From the NCBI GenBank assembly GCA_017510335.1, contig JAFWNM010000015.1, positions 1-64,000 of the forward strand: a DNA stretch of 64,000 nucleotides, in the 5' to 3' direction. The translations under genes and the position numbers were made by a program. The stretch comes from Paracoccaceae bacterium (GTDB lineage: Bacteria > Pseudomonadota > Alphaproteobacteria > Rhodobacterales > Rhodobacteraceae). The notes under the pieces are model-generated. The model did not search any database. It was given only the letters and a program-made list of their open reading frames with translations, and was not told the DNA's origin. Numbering within the stretch: the first letter of the stretch is position 1; every line of letters starts with the position of its first letter. Positions 35,593 through 45,278 of the stretch are shown here, in pieces.

Positions 35593-36696
35593 TCAGGCGT
35601 GGTCAAGCGCACGACAATCTGTCGGCATCCAGCCGATTTCGATCATATCGCCCGGCTTGTGGCGCACCTGATCGGGTGCGTTGCGGGTCTTCATGATGAA
35701 ATTCTCATTGCCCGCGACCTTCAGGCGGGTGCGGAACACATCGCCCATATAGATGAATTCCTTCACCTCGGCCTTGATGGTGTGGGCTTCTGGGTCCAGC
35801 CGGTCCTTGTTGGCCTCGACCCGTTCGGGGCGAATGGACACTGTGGTTCGGTCGCCAACTTTGGTGACATTGACGGGCTTGGCGTCAATCACCTCGCCAC
35901 CGTCCAGTTCCACAATGCAGGTTTCGCCCTTAATCTCTTTAACAACGCCGTCCAATGTATTGTTTTCGCCAATGAATTGCGCAACAAAACTGTTGCAGGG
36001 CGCTTCATACAGCACATCTGGCGGGTCAAGCTGCTGGATGCGCCCGTCATCGAACACGGCAACATTGTCGGACATGGTCAGCGCTTCGGTCTGGTCATGG
36101 GTGACATACACCGTGGTGATGCCCAATTCATGCGCCAGGCGTGTGATCTCGAACTGCATATGTTCGCGCAATTGCTTGTCCAGCGCGCCCAGTGGTTCAT
36201 CCATCAACACCAGTTCGGGTTCAAACACCAACGCGCGCGCCAATGCGATGCGCTGTTGCTGCCCCCCCGAAAGCTGCGCGGGCCGGCGGTTGGCAAACGC
36301 GCCCATCTGCACCATGTCCAGCGCCCGCATGATTTTCTTTTCGCGGTCGGACTTGCCCAACCCCCGCACTTCCAGCGGGAAGGACAGGTTTTCGCCCACA
36401 GTCATATGTGGAAACAGGGCATAATTCTGGAACACCATCCCGATGCCCCGCTTGTGCGGCGGCACGGAATTGATAGGACTTCCATCCAGCAAGATTTCGC
36501 CATGGGTGGCCGTTTCAAACCCGGCCAGCATCATCAGGCAGGTTGTCTTGCCTGACCCCGACGGGCCAAGCATGGTCAGAAACTCTCCCCGTGCAACAGA
36601 CAGGTTCAGGTCCTTGACCACCAGTGTTTCGCCATCATAGCTTTTCTGGACGCCATCGAATACGACAAATCCGTCGCGCTTTTCAGATGCGCTCAC
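35593..36696 (-). CDS. potA: PotA-type ABC transporter ATP-binding protein, 367 aa
   Basis: Walker A 'GPSGSGKTT', Q-loop 'MVFQNYALFPH', signature 'LSGGQQQRIALARA', Walker B 'LVLMDEPLGALD' and the switch His in 'VYVTHDQTEA' are all present. The C-terminal TOBE domain (about 285-367, 'VSIRPERVEA') is typical of the PotA/MalK group. The start is a GTG at 36696 with GGGGAG about 7 bases upstream; longer in-frame starts do not fit the family. It is the first gene of the operon; the 260 bases upstream contain no other gene before tRNA-Leu. Confidence 0.9.
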   Translation of the reverse strand: MSASEKRDGFVVFDGVQKSYDGETLVVKDLNLSVARGEFLTMLGPSGSGKTTCLMMLAGFETATHGEILLDGSPINSVPPHKRGIGMVFQNYALFPHMTVGENLSFPLEVRGLGKSDREKKIMRALDMVQMGAFANRRPAQLSGGQQQRIALARALVFEPELVLMDEPLGALDKQLREHMQFEITRLAHELGITTVYVTHDQTEALTMSDNVAVFDDGRIQQLDPPDVLYEAPCNSFVAQFIGENNTLDGVVKEIKGETCIVELDGGEVIDAKPVNVTKVGDRTTVSIRPERVEANKDRLDPEAHTIKAEVKEFIYMGDVFRTRLKVAGNENFIMKTRNAPDQVRHKPGDMIEIGWMPTDCRALDHA

Positions 36697-36956
36697 GCTG
36701 ATCTCCCCGTGTGTCGGCGGTATTCCGCTCTTTTCATGACACCAGTAAAACCAACGAACCCCCATATTGCAACCTGTAACTCGGCAAGCATGGGGATTAG
36801 GCCCAACTTCAGTAGTATTTCCGGCCAATCGACCCGCTATAAGGCAGATAGGCTGCAAAAAACAGGCTTTGCGCGCAATATCACCGCAAGGGAAAACAAA
36901 AAATCATCAGATAAACGACAGTCCGACAGTCAAAAAACGTCATAAATCCGAAAAAA

Positions 36957-37043
36957 TGGTGCGGTCGAGAAGACTCGAACTTCCACGGGAGTTACCCCAC
37001 AGCGACCTCAACGCTGCGCGTCTACCAATTCCGCCACGACCGC
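36957..37043 (-). tRNA. tRNA-Leu (anticodon GAG)
   Basis: Read on the minus strand: acceptor GCGGTCG pairs with CGACCGC; the D-loop contains AATTGGTAGAC; the anticodon stem CAGCG/CGCTG encloses TTGAGGT, giving anticodon GAG (reads CUC/CUU). A long variable arm (TGTGGGGTAACTCCCGT) is as expected for Leu, and the T-arm has GTTCGAGTC. The 3' CCA is encoded, and a run of six T follows it. Confidence 0.97.
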
Positions 37044-37145
37044 ACATGACTTGGTGGCGCGGTATTAGCCGGTCATATGGCACTTGTGAAGGGGGAAAAC
37101 GCGCTGAATTGACGAAACCGGCAACAAGCTGCAGGTGCAAAAGCA

Positions 37146-37177
37146 CGAAGGGCGCGCATAGGAATGCGCGCCCTTCG
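37146..37177 (-). terminator. Intrinsic terminator of the peptidoglycan-binding protein gene
   Basis: A perfect 13-bp stem (CGAAGGGCGCGCA / TGCGCGCCCTTCG) with a 6-base loop; on the minus strand it is followed by TGCTTTTGC. It separates this gene from tRNA-Leu. Confidence 0.75.
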
Positions 37178-37201
37178 TTATGGCCAGTGTGACGGGGCCG
37201 A

Positions 37202-38863
37202 TCACTCCGTCGGAAGGGCGAAAACCGGCACTGCCGCTTGCGGGGCCGCTGCATCTTGTGGCGATGACTGGCCGAACACAGCGTCGCGCAACAAGCTGTC
37301 GCGTTCGGGCTGCATGGGCGCGAAAACCGCGCGTTTGGCAGGGTCAAATCCCAGTTCATACCATGCCAGCGCCAGATCATCGCGCTTGACGGTGCCGAAG
37401 CCCTGCACCAGATGATGGCCCATCAATTCGCCATAGGCGCGTTCGCCCAGCGTGGTCAGCAACAGCGCCGCGCCGACGGCCACATCCATGTTGTCCTGAC
37501 GATAGCCCACTGCCAGACAAATGCGCGCGGTATCGGTCAGTTGTTGCGGGCTCATGCCGGTTTGCAGCACAAACGCACTGACAGCGCGCATCACCTCATC
37601 TTGCGGCTGGACTGACAATGCCGAAACGAAAGGCTGCAGCGATGGCGCAAACGCCAGACATTGTTCTGCGATCTGCGCCGCGCTGACACCTTGCACCTGC
37701 GCGATCAGTTCTTCGCCATCGGCCATGGCATAGGTGCGCGCAAGGCAGAATTGTTCGTTCAGAACCTGCGCAGGGTCGGTCATGGTGTCGCGTGTGGTGA
37801 AACCGCCATTGGCATTGGTCAGCAGGTTCACACGGTCGCAATGCGATGCAAGCGACCGCGCGGCCTGCGCGCCGCCACCGAAGAAATTGGGCAGGCCCGG
37901 CGCGGCGGCGGGCGCTGCGGTTGTCCCTGCCTCGGGGTTGCGGGCGGCGGGTTGTGCGGATGGGACCGACAACGCCACTTCGGTGGTGGGTGACGGTGCG
38001 GCCGGCGCAACAGGTTGCGGCGCGGCCACGGCCACAGGTGCTTGCGCCGCGCCCAGTTCGCAGGTTCCGCGTGTGCATGTGAACATTGCGGGGGTCACAT
38101 TGAAGGCCTGAAAGTCGTTGCGCACATACCCTTCGGGGGTTGAAACGAACACCTGCACTGTGCAGGCCTGCGCGCTGCACCAGAACGCGCTGCCCGTCAC
38201 CGAGGTGTCAAGAATGTAATCCGTGCGCCCGTCGCCGTTCATGTCCGCAAGCTGGATGAACCCGGCCCGCTGGACAAGCTGCATGGCACTGGGATCGGAC
38301 GAGGCCGCGATTTCATCCACCGCGCTGGCCACTGCCGCAGGCAGCCCGTAATTGCCCGCGCTTTGTGCGGGGCTGCGGCCCGACATTTCGTCGCGCACCA
38401 CCATGACCAGCCCGCGCAACCCGTTGGGGTGGCTCGACACAGTCTGCGCCACCTGCGGGCCGCCGGAAATGGCGCGCTGATGCGCCGTCAGCAGGATATT
38501 GCGTTCAAATTCCGACAACTGGCCCGTTCCGGCGAACCCCAGAAACACCTGGTATTCCGAAATTCCCGCACGCGAACGTGGCCCGATGGCCCCGTCCGGT
38601 GTGCCGACATTCCAGCCAAAATGGTTCAGCGCGGTCTGCACGGAACGGTTCTGTTCGCGTTGGGCAGTGTTTACCGCCGGGCGCGGGGCGGTGCGCTGGG
38701 GCTGCGCGCGCTGCTGGCGGTTGCGCTGGTCATTGGCAATTGCCCCCCCGATGATACCGCCGATAATGCCACCGACGATACCTTCTTGCGCTTGTGCGCG
38801 CTGCACCGGCACAGCTGCAACGCTGATGGACAGCGCAAGGATTAAACTGTATCTGACACCCAT
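37202..38863 (-). CDS. Exported peptidoglycan-binding-domain protein, 553 aa
   Basis: A signal peptide (cleavage near 'VQRAQAQ') is followed by a Gly/Ile-rich 'GGIIGGIIGGAIA' segment typical of glycine-zipper proteins, then a PG_binding_1-like domain (about 70-125: 'VQTALNHFGWNVGTPDGAIG') and a region with 'ADMNGDGRTDYIL', an EF-hand/FG-GAP-like calcium loop. An Ala/Pro-rich linker leads to a helical C-terminal domain with several Cys. Predicted periplasmic or outer-membrane-associated, contacting the cell wall. I know no specific role. Confidence 0.75.
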   Translation of the reverse strand: MGVRYSLILALSISVAAVPVQRAQAQEGIVGGIIGGIIGGAIANDQRNRQQRAQPQRTAPRPAVNTAQREQNRSVQTALNHFGWNVGTPDGAIGPRSRAGISEYQVFLGFAGTGQLSEFERNILLTAHQRAISGGPQVAQTVSSHPNGLRGLVMVVRDEMSGRSPAQSAGNYGLPAAVASAVDEIAASSDPSAMQLVQRAGFIQLADMNGDGRTDYILDTSVTGSAFWCSAQACTVQVFVSTPEGYVRNDFQAFNVTPAMFTCTRGTCELGAAQAPVAVAAPQPVAPAAPSPTTEVALSVPSAQPAARNPEAGTTAAPAAAPGLPNFFGGGAQAARSLASHCDRVNLLTNANGGFTTRDTMTDPAQVLNEQFCLARTYAMADGEELIAQVQGVSAAQIAEQCLAFAPSLQPFVSALSVQPQDEVMRAVSAFVLQTGMSPQQLTDTARICLAVGYRQDNMDVAVGAALLLTTLGERAYGELMGHHLVQGFGTVKRDDLALAWYELGFDPAKRAVFAPMQPERDSLLRDAVFGQSSPQDAAAPQAAVPVFALPTE

Positions 38864-38955
38864 TGGAATGCTCCTGCTGAAAATAACATGACTTCACTTT
38901 AGCGCGAGCATTCTGTCAGGCCCATCTTTTTTTGCAGCAAATGCAAGAGGACTGC

Positions 38956-39636
38956 ATGACCGTTTCCACAGTCGAATGGCGCACCCTGCCCGGGCTTGCG
39001 GATTATGCCCAGACGCTGCGCGCCATGGAAGACCGTGTTGCGCAAATCGCAGCGGGCACCGCACCCGAAGCCGTGTGGCTGCTGGAACACCCCCCGCTAT
39101 ACACTGCAGGCACCAGCGCCCGCCCCGAAGACCTGACCGCCCCCGACAGGTTTCCGGTGTTCAACGCAGGGCGCGGCGGGCAATATACCTATCACGGGCC
39201 TGGCCAGCGTGTGGCCTATGCCATGCTGGACCTGAACCGGCGCGGGCGCGATGTGCGCTGTTTCGTCCACCAGATGGAACACTGGGTCATCACCACACTG
39301 GACCAGTTCGGCATTCGCGGCGAACGGCGCGCGGGGCGTGTGGGCGTGTGGGTCACCCGCCCCGACAAGGCCCCCAATGCCGACGGGTCGCTGCGCGAAG
39401 ACAAGATTGCCGCCATCGGAATCAAGCTGCGCCGCTGGGTCAGCTTTCACGGGCTGTCTATCAATGTGGAACCTGATCTGGGCCATTTTGACGGAATCAT
39501 CCCCTGCGGAATCCGGGATCACGGCGTCACATCGCTGGTTGATCTTGGCCTGCCGGTCACGCTGGAAGATGTCGATATGGCGCTGCAACAGTCTTTCGCG
39601 CGGGTCTTCGGGGATGCACTGCAGAAATGTGATTGA
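38956..39636 (+). CDS. lipB: Lipoyl(octanoyl) transferase
   Basis: LipB transfers octanoate from acyl carrier protein to lipoyl domains of 2-oxoacid dehydrogenases. The 226-aa protein contains '[13 protein letters not shown]', '[15 protein letters not shown]', the catalytic Lys in '[11 protein letters not shown]' and catalytic Cys in '[15 protein letters not shown]'. The start at 38956 follows GAGGA by 5 bases. It stands alone, transcribed toward ctaD, and an FnrL-like box lies just after its stop codon. Confidence 0.95.
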   Translation: MTVSTVEWRTLPGLADYAQTLRAMEDRVAQIAAGTAPEAVWLLEHPPLYTAGTSARPEDLTAPDRFPVFNAGRGGQYTYHGPGQRVAYAMLDLNRRGRDVRCFVHQMEHWVITTLDQFGIRGERRAGRVGVWVTRPDKAPNADGSLREDKIAAIGIKLRRWVSFHGLSINVEPDLGHFDGIIPCGIRDHGVTSLVDLGLPVTLEDVDMALQQSFARVFGDALQKCD

Positions 39637-39664
39637 TTCGCCGCGGCAACATGTCACAGGCCCT

Positions 39665-39678
39665 TTGATCCAGATCAA
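39665..39678 (+). promoter_or_regulatory. FnrL/FNR-type binding site upstream of ctaD
   Basis: TTGATCCAGATCAA is a perfect TTGAT-N4-ATCAA site, the consensus for FNR and for FnrL of Rhodobacter. It lies 28 bases after the lipB stop and about 194 bases before ctaD, upstream of a possible promoter at 39701-39730. Confidence 0.75.
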
Positions 39679-39700
39679 AAAATCCCGGAATTGCGACATA

Positions 39701-39730
39701 TTGACGTTGCCCAAAGGCATGTCACATTCT
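39701..39730 (+). promoter_or_regulatory. Candidate ctaD promoter and leader
   Basis: TTGACG (39701-39706) and CATTCT (39725-39730) are 18 bases apart, a fair sigma-70 match. The FnrL box centre would lie about 65 bases before the start of transcription. The leader downstream contains a stem-loop (GCGCGGTC at 39753 with GACCGCGC at 39771). Confidence 0.4.
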
Positions 39731-39871
39731 AAAACCATCATATACCGCTTGTGCGCGGTCGGGCCTGCCTGACCGCGCGTGACCGGAACATATGCGGGCG
39801 GGGATTGTCCCCCGCTTACGAAGGAAAGCAGTCGCGAACAACGCGACAGGAACCGGGAACTGGAGTAGCCA

Positions 39872-41539
39872 ATGGCCGACGCAGCCACCCATGATCACGG
39901 GCATGAAGACACCCGCGGGTTCTTCACCCGCTGGTTCATGTCCACGAATCATAAAGATATCGGGATCTTGTATCTCTTTACCGCCGGTATAGTCGGCTTC
40001 ATCGCGGTCGCTTTTTCGATCTATATGCGCATGGAGTTGATGGAACCCGGCGTCCAATACATGTGCATGGAAGGCGCCAGCTTCACCGCGCAGACGGACT
40101 GCACCCCCAACGGCCATATCTGGAACGTGCTGATCACGGCGCATGGCATCCTGATGATGTTCTTCGTGCTGATTCCGGCGCTGTTTGGCGGTTTCGGCAA
40201 CTACTTCATGCCGCTGCATATCGGTGCGCCGGACATGGCATTCCCGCGCCTGAACAACCTGAGTTACTGGTTGTTTGTCGCAGGCTCCGCACTGGCGGTT
40301 GCATCGGTACTGTCGCCGGGCGGCAATGGGCAGTTGGGGTCTGGCGTGGGCTGGGTTCTGTATCCGCCACTGTCCACCAATGAAGCGGGCTATTCCATGG
40401 ATCTTGCGATTTTCGCAGTCCATGTGTCGGGTGCCTCGTCCATTCTGGGGGCGATCAACATCATCACGACATTCCTGAACATGCGCGCACCGGGGATGAC
40501 CCTGTTCAAGGTGCCGCTGTTTGCATGGTCAATCTTCATCACTGCATGGATGATCCTGCTGGCGCTGCCGGTTCTGGCCGGTGCCATTACCATGTTGCTG
40601 ACCGACCGGAATTTCGGCACCACTTTCTTTGACCCCTCGGGCGGTGGCGACCCCATCCTGTATCAGCATATCCTGTGGTTCTTCGGCCACCCGGAAGTGT
40701 ATATCATCATCATTCCCGGCTTCGGCATCATCAGCCATGTGATTGCCACCTTCTCGCGCAAGCCGATCTTCGGTTACATGCCGATGGTCTGGGCCATGAT
40801 CGCGATTGCGGTTCTGGGCTTCATCGTCTGGGCCCACCACATGTATACGGTGGGCATGTCGCTGACGCAGCAAACCTATTTCATGATGGCCACAATGGTG
40901 ATCGCAGTGCCCACCGGCATCAAGATCTTCAGCTGGATTGCCACCATGTGGCGCGGGTCTGTGTCGTTTGAAACGCCCATGCTATGGGCTTTCGGCTTCC
41001 TGTTCCTGTTCACTGTGGGCGGCGTTACTGGGCTGGTCCTGTCTCAGGCACCGATCGACCGCATCTATCATGATACCTATTATGTGGTCGCGCATTTCCA
41101 CTATGTGATGTCGCTGGGCGCCGTCTTCGCGCTGTTTGCAGGCATCTATTTCTGGATGGGCAAGATGTCGGGGCGTCAATACCCTGAATGGGCTGGCAAG
41201 CTGCATTTCTGGACCATGTTCATCGGCGCGAACATCACCTTCTTCCCACAGCATTTTCTGGGCCGTCAGGGCATGCCGCGCCGCTATATCGACTACCCGG
41301 AAGCCTATGCGCTGTGGAACTACATCAGTTCCATCGGGGCCTTCATCAGCTTCGCTTCCTTCCTGTTCTTCATCGGCATCGTGGTTTACACGCTGAAATT
41401 CGGCCGCCGCGTCACCGAAAAGAACTACTGGAACGAGCATGCGGACACGCTGGAATGGACCCTGCCCTCGCCCCCGCCCGAGCACACGTTCGAGCAGCTT
41501 CCAAAGCGGGCGGACTGGGACAAGCAGCCCGCGCATTGA
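39872..41539 (+). CDS. ctaD: Cytochrome c oxidase subunit I (aa3-type)
   Basis: The haem-copper catalytic subunit of the terminal oxidase; 555 aa with 12 membrane helices. Visible ligands and channels: '[11 protein letters not shown]' (haem a His91), '[15 protein letters not shown]' (CuB His, proton Glu, cross-linked Tyr), '[10 protein letters not shown]' (CuB His pair), 'TGIKIFSW' (K-channel Lys), '[14 protein letters not shown]' (D-channel Asp), '[12 protein letters not shown]' (haem a3 and haem a His). GGAG precedes the ATG. It is isolated from the ctaC/ctaE cluster, as in other Rhodobacterales. Confidence 0.98.
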   Translation: MADAATHDHGHEDTRGFFTRWFMSTNHKDIGILYLFTAGIVGFIAVAFSIYMRMELMEPGVQYMCMEGASFTAQTDCTPNGHIWNVLITAHGILMMFFVLIPALFGGFGNYFMPLHIGAPDMAFPRLNNLSYWLFVAGSALAVASVLSPGGNGQLGSGVGWVLYPPLSTNEAGYSMDLAIFAVHVSGASSILGAINIITTFLNMRAPGMTLFKVPLFAWSIFITAWMILLALPVLAGAITMLLTDRNFGTTFFDPSGGGDPILYQHILWFFGHPEVYIIIIPGFGIISHVIATFSRKPIFGYMPMVWAMIAIAVLGFIVWAHHMYTVGMSLTQQTYFMMATMVIAVPTGIKIFSWIATMWRGSVSFETPMLWAFGFLFLFTVGGVTGLVLSQAPIDRIYHDTYYVVAHFHYVMSLGAVFALFAGIYFWMGKMSGRQYPEWAGKLHFWTMFIGANITFFPQHFLGRQGMPRRYIDYPEAYALWNYISSIGAFISFASFLFFIGIVVYTLKFGRRVTEKNYWNEHADTLEWTLPSPPPEHTFEQLPKRADWDKQPAH

Positions 41540-41562
41540 TCAACAGACACACGGCATAACCC

Positions 41563-42099
41563 ATGCCCGCAATCTGGACGATAACCCCAAAGGCCCCGGG
41601 CACTCCGCCCGGGGCCTTTGCCTTGGCCAAAAGCAATTCCGCGCAATACCGCCTGGACCTGCGGCCCAATATCTCTATGGGCAATCGCGGGTTTGTTCGG
41701 GTGATCAGCCTAAGCGCGCTGTTTCTGGCGCTTCCCTTGATCGGGGTTTTGGGCACGCCCGTTTTGTGGGGGTTGTTGCCGTTTCTGGGGCTGGCCCTTT
41801 GGGCATTGTGGTATGCGCTGATGCGCAACCGCACCGACCGGGAGTCGCTGCACGAAATCCTGCATCTGACTCGCGAGCAGATCGACCTGACCCATATCCC
41901 CCCCCGCAAGCCCCCGCAAACATGGCAGGCCAACCCGTTCTGGGTGCAGCTGTCGCTTAAGGAAAAGGGCGGGCCAGTGGAAAATTACCTGACATTGCGC
42001 GGCGCCGGGCGCGAAGTTGAACTTGGGCGTTTCCTAAGCCCCGAAGAACGCGCCACCTTGCATGACGACCTGTCGCGCGCCTTGCGCCATCTGCGCTAG
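41563..42099 (+). CDS. DUF2244 family membrane protein, 178 aa
   Basis: Two adjacent membrane helices ('VISLSALFLALPLIGVLGTP', 'VLWGLLPFLGLALWALWYAL') followed by a soluble domain 'DRESLHEILHLTREQIDLTH' and 'NYLTLRGAGREVELGRFLSP' identify DUF2244, an alphaproteobacterial family of unknown function often near cytochrome oxidase genes. The start is uncertain: the frame is open from ATG 41563 but codons 10-19 overlap a terminator-like hairpin (41589-41619) and there is no ribosome site. Its TAG stop is the edge of repeat copy C. Confidence 0.75.
   Translation: MPAIWTITPKAPGTPPGAFALAKSNSAQYRLDLRPNISMGNRGFVRVISLSALFLALPLIGVLGTPVLWGLLPFLGLALWALWYALMRNRTDRESLHEILHLTREQIDLTHIPPRKPPQTWQANPFWVQLSLKEKGGPVENYLTLRGAGREVELGRFLSPEERATLHDDLSRALRHLR
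41589..41619 (+). terminator. Terminator-like hairpin after ctaD, inside the start of the DUF2244 frame
   Basis: A perfect 13-bp stem (AAAGGCCCCGGGC / GCCCGGGGCCTTT) with a 5-base loop, 49 bases after the ctaD stop. It ends in TTTGCCTTGG, a short T-run only. It looks like the ctaD terminator, yet falls within the apparent N-terminal codons of the next gene. Confidence 0.65.
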
Positions 42100-42151
42100 G
42101 GCATTTCAAGAAGCTTGAAACCGGTTCCCAGTTTTGAGCACCATGCGCCAG
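42096..42151 (-). repeat. Dispersed CTAG-bounded repeat, copy C (56 bp, internally deleted, inverted)
   Basis: It starts with CTAGGGCAT and contains ACCGGTTCCCAGTTTTGAGC; it corresponds to copy A with the middle about 52 bases missing. CTAG (42096-42099) again contains the stop codon of the adjacent gene, here DUF2244, but this is the opposite end of the element compared with copies A, B and D. Confidence 0.65.
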
Positions 42152-42276
42152 GACCACCAGACCGGGCTGCATGGGCCGCTTGTCTGGATTTGCCCTGCAG
42201 GGGAAGTTGAAGGAATGCCCCAATGCGCAATCAAGGCCGCCGCACACGCGGCATGCCGTCCCGCCGCTTCCCCGGT

Positions 42277-42972
42277 TTATTCATCCGTTACACCCGGGCC
42301 ATTCGCTGCCTGACGACGCGCCGCTAAAACCCCGTCCGCCACGGCCGCCGCGCGCCTGCGGTCACGCGTGTTTTCCGGCCCCTGCCCTGACGGGTGAAAC
42401 CGCAACCGAAACGCCTGCAGGCGCTTTTCGGGCGTCGCATCGGGGTAGCCAATCGCATCCAGACTATCGCAAAGCGGGCGGTCCTGTCCCAGCCCGTCAG
42501 GCCACAGCGCCAGCCCCTGAAGTGCCAGTCGCCGCCAGTCAAACCGCGCACCGGGGTCTTCCTTGCGGTCCGGTGCCATGTCGGAATGCGCAATCACATC
42601 CACCGGCGCAATATGCCAGCGTGCCATGATCTGGCGCATAAGCCCCTCAAGCGCGGTCATTTGCGGGTGTGCGAACGGGCCATCGCCGCGATTTGCCAAC
42701 TCTATGCCGATGGAACGTGAATTGATATCATCCTTGCCGCACCACTGCCCGGCCCCTGCGTGCCAGGCACGTTGATCTTCGGCCACCATCTGGACCACAT
42801 GCCCTTGGGGCGAAATCAGGTAATGGGCGGACACTTCAAATGCAGGGTCGCACAGCCGCGCCAGCGCAGCATCTGTGCTGTCCATTCCAGTATAGTGCAG
42901 GACCAGCAGTTCCGGGCGCATCCCGTTCCGGCGCGGTCCGAAATTCGGTGAAGGCTGCCAAAGACGGCGCAT
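42277..42972 (-). CDS. N-acetylmuramoyl-L-alanine amidase (AmpD/AmiD family), 231 aa
   Basis: Amidase_2 domain: 'ELLVLHYTGM' (first zinc His), 'SAHYLISPQGHVVQMVAEDQ', 'NSRSIGIELANRGDG' and 'VIAHSDMAPDRKEDPGARFD' (second zinc His and third ligand region). These enzymes cut the bond between N-acetylmuramic acid and the stem peptide. No signal peptide is visible, suggesting a cytoplasmic, AmpD-like role in muropeptide recycling. It is 6 bases after the Excalibur-lipoprotein gene. Confidence 0.9.
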   Translation of the reverse strand: MRRLWQPSPNFGPRRNGMRPELLVLHYTGMDSTDAALARLCDPAFEVSAHYLISPQGHVVQMVAEDQRAWHAGAGQWCGKDDINSRSIGIELANRGDGPFAHPQMTALEGLMRQIMARWHIAPVDVIAHSDMAPDRKEDPGARFDWRRLALQGLALWPDGLGQDRPLCDSLDAIGYPDATPEKRLQAFRLRFHPSGQGPENTRDRRRAAAVADGVLAARRQAANGPGVTDE

Positions 42973-42978
42973 CGCGCG

Positions 42979-43773
42979 CTACTCGCGCGCGCGCACAGAC
43001 GTTGCGGCCTGACGGAATGGCCGGGGGTCCCACCAACAGGCGAATCCATCGCCATCAGGGTCCAGATGGTTCGGGTCACGTTCTGGCCCGCCCGCCATCA
43101 GGAATGCGTCCTGCGCCAGATCCTGCGTTGCGAATTGCGAACAGGCCGCTTCCCAACGCTGCCAGCGCAAAGGGTGGCGGCGGGTATAGCGCTGCTCGCC
43201 AATATTGTGGCGCGTCGACAGCGCATAGACGAACAGGTTTGGCCCCTCGCCCGTGCCGATTTCATCCTGACTGACACGCACTTGCGGGACGTAATCACGG
43301 GTCACGACAGTGTTTTGCGCAGGTGTTCCAAAGGGCTGCGGTGTGAACTGCTGGTCGGTGACGCCTGCGCTGGCGGGGGCGGCGGGCATTTGCGCCGCCG
43401 GGCTGGCGCTGGCAGTCTGGAACTGGCCTGCAGGTTGTTGCGCAACAGGCGCCGATTGCACAGGTTGGCCGCGCAATGCGGCAACCGCTTCGGACCCAAT
43501 GGTGCCGCCCGCTGTGGTTTGCGGTTGCGTGCTTTGCTGTTGGGTCGCAAATTGCGGCCCGGCGGGCCCCTGCCCCTGTGCAGCCTGCTGGCGGCGGATG
43601 CGCGACAATTCTTCCTGCGCGCGCATGTACTGGGCATAATCACTGAAGCCAACACCGCGGCCCGTGGTGTCGACCACATTGGAATAGGGCGGTGCCGTGT
43701 CACAGGCCGCAAGCGCGATCAACGCGACGATGGCCACAGCAGGGGCAGATGCAAAGCGTTTCACGTTAGTCAT
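42979..43773 (-). CDS. Lipoprotein with C-terminal Excalibur-like calcium-binding motif, 264 aa
   Basis: A signal sequence with lipobox 'LIALAAC' precedes a long Gln/Ala/Pro-rich low-complexity region (about 55-160) and a C-terminal domain with 'NLFVYALSTRHNIGEQRYTR' and 'DPNHLDPDGDGFACWWD', an Excalibur-like Ca-binding loop (DxDxDGxxC). The C-terminal part may resemble secreted thermonuclease-associated proteins, but no catalytic residues are visible. The start at 43773 is chosen because it places the signal sequence correctly; a longer frame overlaps gatA. Confidence 0.7.
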   Translation of the reverse strand: MTNVKRFASAPAVAIVALIALAACDTAPPYSNVVDTTGRGVGFSDYAQYMRAQEELSRIRRQQAAQGQGPAGPQFATQQQSTQPQTTAGGTIGSEAVAALRGQPVQSAPVAQQPAGQFQTASASPAAQMPAAPASAGVTDQQFTPQPFGTPAQNTVVTRDYVPQVRVSQDEIGTGEGPNLFVYALSTRHNIGEQRYTRRHPLRWQRWEAACSQFATQDLAQDAFLMAGGPERDPNHLDPDGDGFACWWDPRPFRQAATSVRARE

Positions 43774-43796
43774 GCCTCGGACAGTTTTGCCGGAAC

Positions 43797-45278
43797 TTAC
43801 CACCATTTCGCAGGTTTGGAAACAAATCCGGCAACCCCTTCAAGAACATGTGCGGTCTTCAGCAATTCGCCTTCTTCCCACGGGCGCCCGATCAACTGCA
43901 GCCCCAGGGGCAGGCCCTGCGCATCCAGTCCGGCAGGCAGGGCAATGCCCGGCAGACCAGCCAGATTGACCGTGACGGTGAACACATCATTCAGATACAT
44001 CTGCACCGGATCGGCATTGGCCATTTCCCCCAGACCGAACGCAGCCGACGGCGTGGCCGGCGTCAAAATCGCATCGATGCCATCAGCGAAAACAGTGTCA
44101 AAATCGCGCTTGATCAGGCTGCGCACCTTGCGGGCGCGGTTGTAATACGCGTCATAGAACCCCGCCGACAGAACATAAGTGCCGATCATAACGCGGCGCT
44201 GCACTTCGGCCCCGAACCCTTCGGCGCGGGTCTTTTCATACATCTGGGTAATGCCGTCACCGGCCGCCAGTTTGGCACGGTGGCCATAGCGCACCCCGTC
44301 ATAGCGCGCCAGGTTGCTGGACGCCTCGGCGGGGGCAATCACATAATAGGCAGGCAGGGCATATTTCGTATGCGGCAGGGAAATATCGACAATTTTCGCG
44401 CCCGCATCGCGCAGCATATCCGCGCCCTGTGCCCAAAGCGCCGCAATTTCGGCAGGCATGCCGTCAATGCGGTATTCGCGCGGAATGCCGATTGTCTTGC
44501 CGCGAATATCGCCTGTCAGCATTGCCTCGAAATCGGGCACTGGCAGGTCTGCGCTGGTCGAATCCTTGGGGTCATGGCCGCACATCGCCTGCAGCATGAT
44601 GGCCGCATCGCGCACGGTTTTTGTCATCGGTCCCGCCTGGTCCAGACTGGACGCAAACGCCACAATCCCCCAGCGCGAACACCGCCCATAGGTGGGTTTG
44701 ATCCCCACCGTGCCGGTGAAGGCCGCAGGCTGGCGGATGGACCCGCCCGTATCGGTGCCAGTGGCCGCAAGGCACAGATCCGCCGCAACCGCCGCCGCCG
44801 ACCCGCCAGATGACCCCCCCGGCGTCAGGTTGCGCGCGTCCACTTTCCACGGGTTCACGGCATTGCCATAGACCGAAGTTTCATTGCTGGACCCCATGGC
44901 GAATTCGTCCATGTTCAGTTTGCCCAGCATCACCGCGCCCGCATCGCGCAATTGCGCACTGACAGTGGATTCATATTCGGGGCGAAACCCGTTCAGAATG
45001 CCGCTGGCGGCTTGGGACGCCACACCTTCGGTACAAAACAGGTCCTTGATGCCCACGGGAATGCCGCACATCGCGGGGGCGTCCCCTTGCTGAATGCGCG
45101 CATCGGCGGCTTTCGCACGCTCCAGCGCCAGATCGGGGGTTTTATGCACAAAGGCGTTCAACTGGTCCGCGCCATCGATGGCGGTCAGGCACGCTTCCGT
45201 CAGCGCAACCGAAGTCACATCGCCCGCGCGCAGCCGGTCGCGCGCTTCGGCCAGTGTCAGTTTGTTCAGATCGCTCAT
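43797..45278 (-). CDS. gatA: Asp-tRNA(Asn)/Glu-tRNA(Gln) amidotransferase subunit A
   Basis: GatA releases ammonia from glutamine for transamidation of misacylated tRNA. The amidase signature is complete: catalytic Lys in '[12 protein letters not shown]', cis-Ser in '[15 protein letters not shown]' and nucleophile Ser in '[12 protein letters not shown]'. 493 aa is standard. Its ATG overlaps the gatC stop in ATGA (45275-45278). gatB is not in this window. Confidence 0.97.
   Translation of the reverse strand: MSDLNKLTLAEARDRLRAGDVTSVALTEACLTAIDGADQLNAFVHKTPDLALERAKAADARIQQGDAPAMCGIPVGIKDLFCTEGVASQAASGILNGFRPEYESTVSAQLRDAGAVMLGKLNMDEFAMGSSNETSVYGNAVNPWKVDARNLTPGGSSGGSAAAVAADLCLAATGTDTGGSIRQPAAFTGTVGIKPTYGRCSRWGIVAFASSLDQAGPMTKTVRDAAIMLQAMCGHDPKDSTSADLPVPDFEAMLTGDIRGKTIGIPREYRIDGMPAEIAALWAQGADMLRDAGAKIVDISLPHTKYALPAYYVIAPAEASSNLARYDGVRYGHRAKLAAGDGITQMYEKTRAEGFGAEVQRRVMIGTYVLSAGFYDAYYNRARKVRSLIKRDFDTVFADGIDAILTPATPSAAFGLGEMANADPVQMYLNDVFTVTVNLAGLPGIALPAGLDAQGLPLGLQLIGRPWEEGELLKTAHVLEGVAGFVSKPAKWW

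Noticed and set aside
42979-43773. Secreted nuclease
   Set aside because: The Excalibur-like loop occurs in nuclease-linked proteins, but no catalytic nuclease residues are visible.
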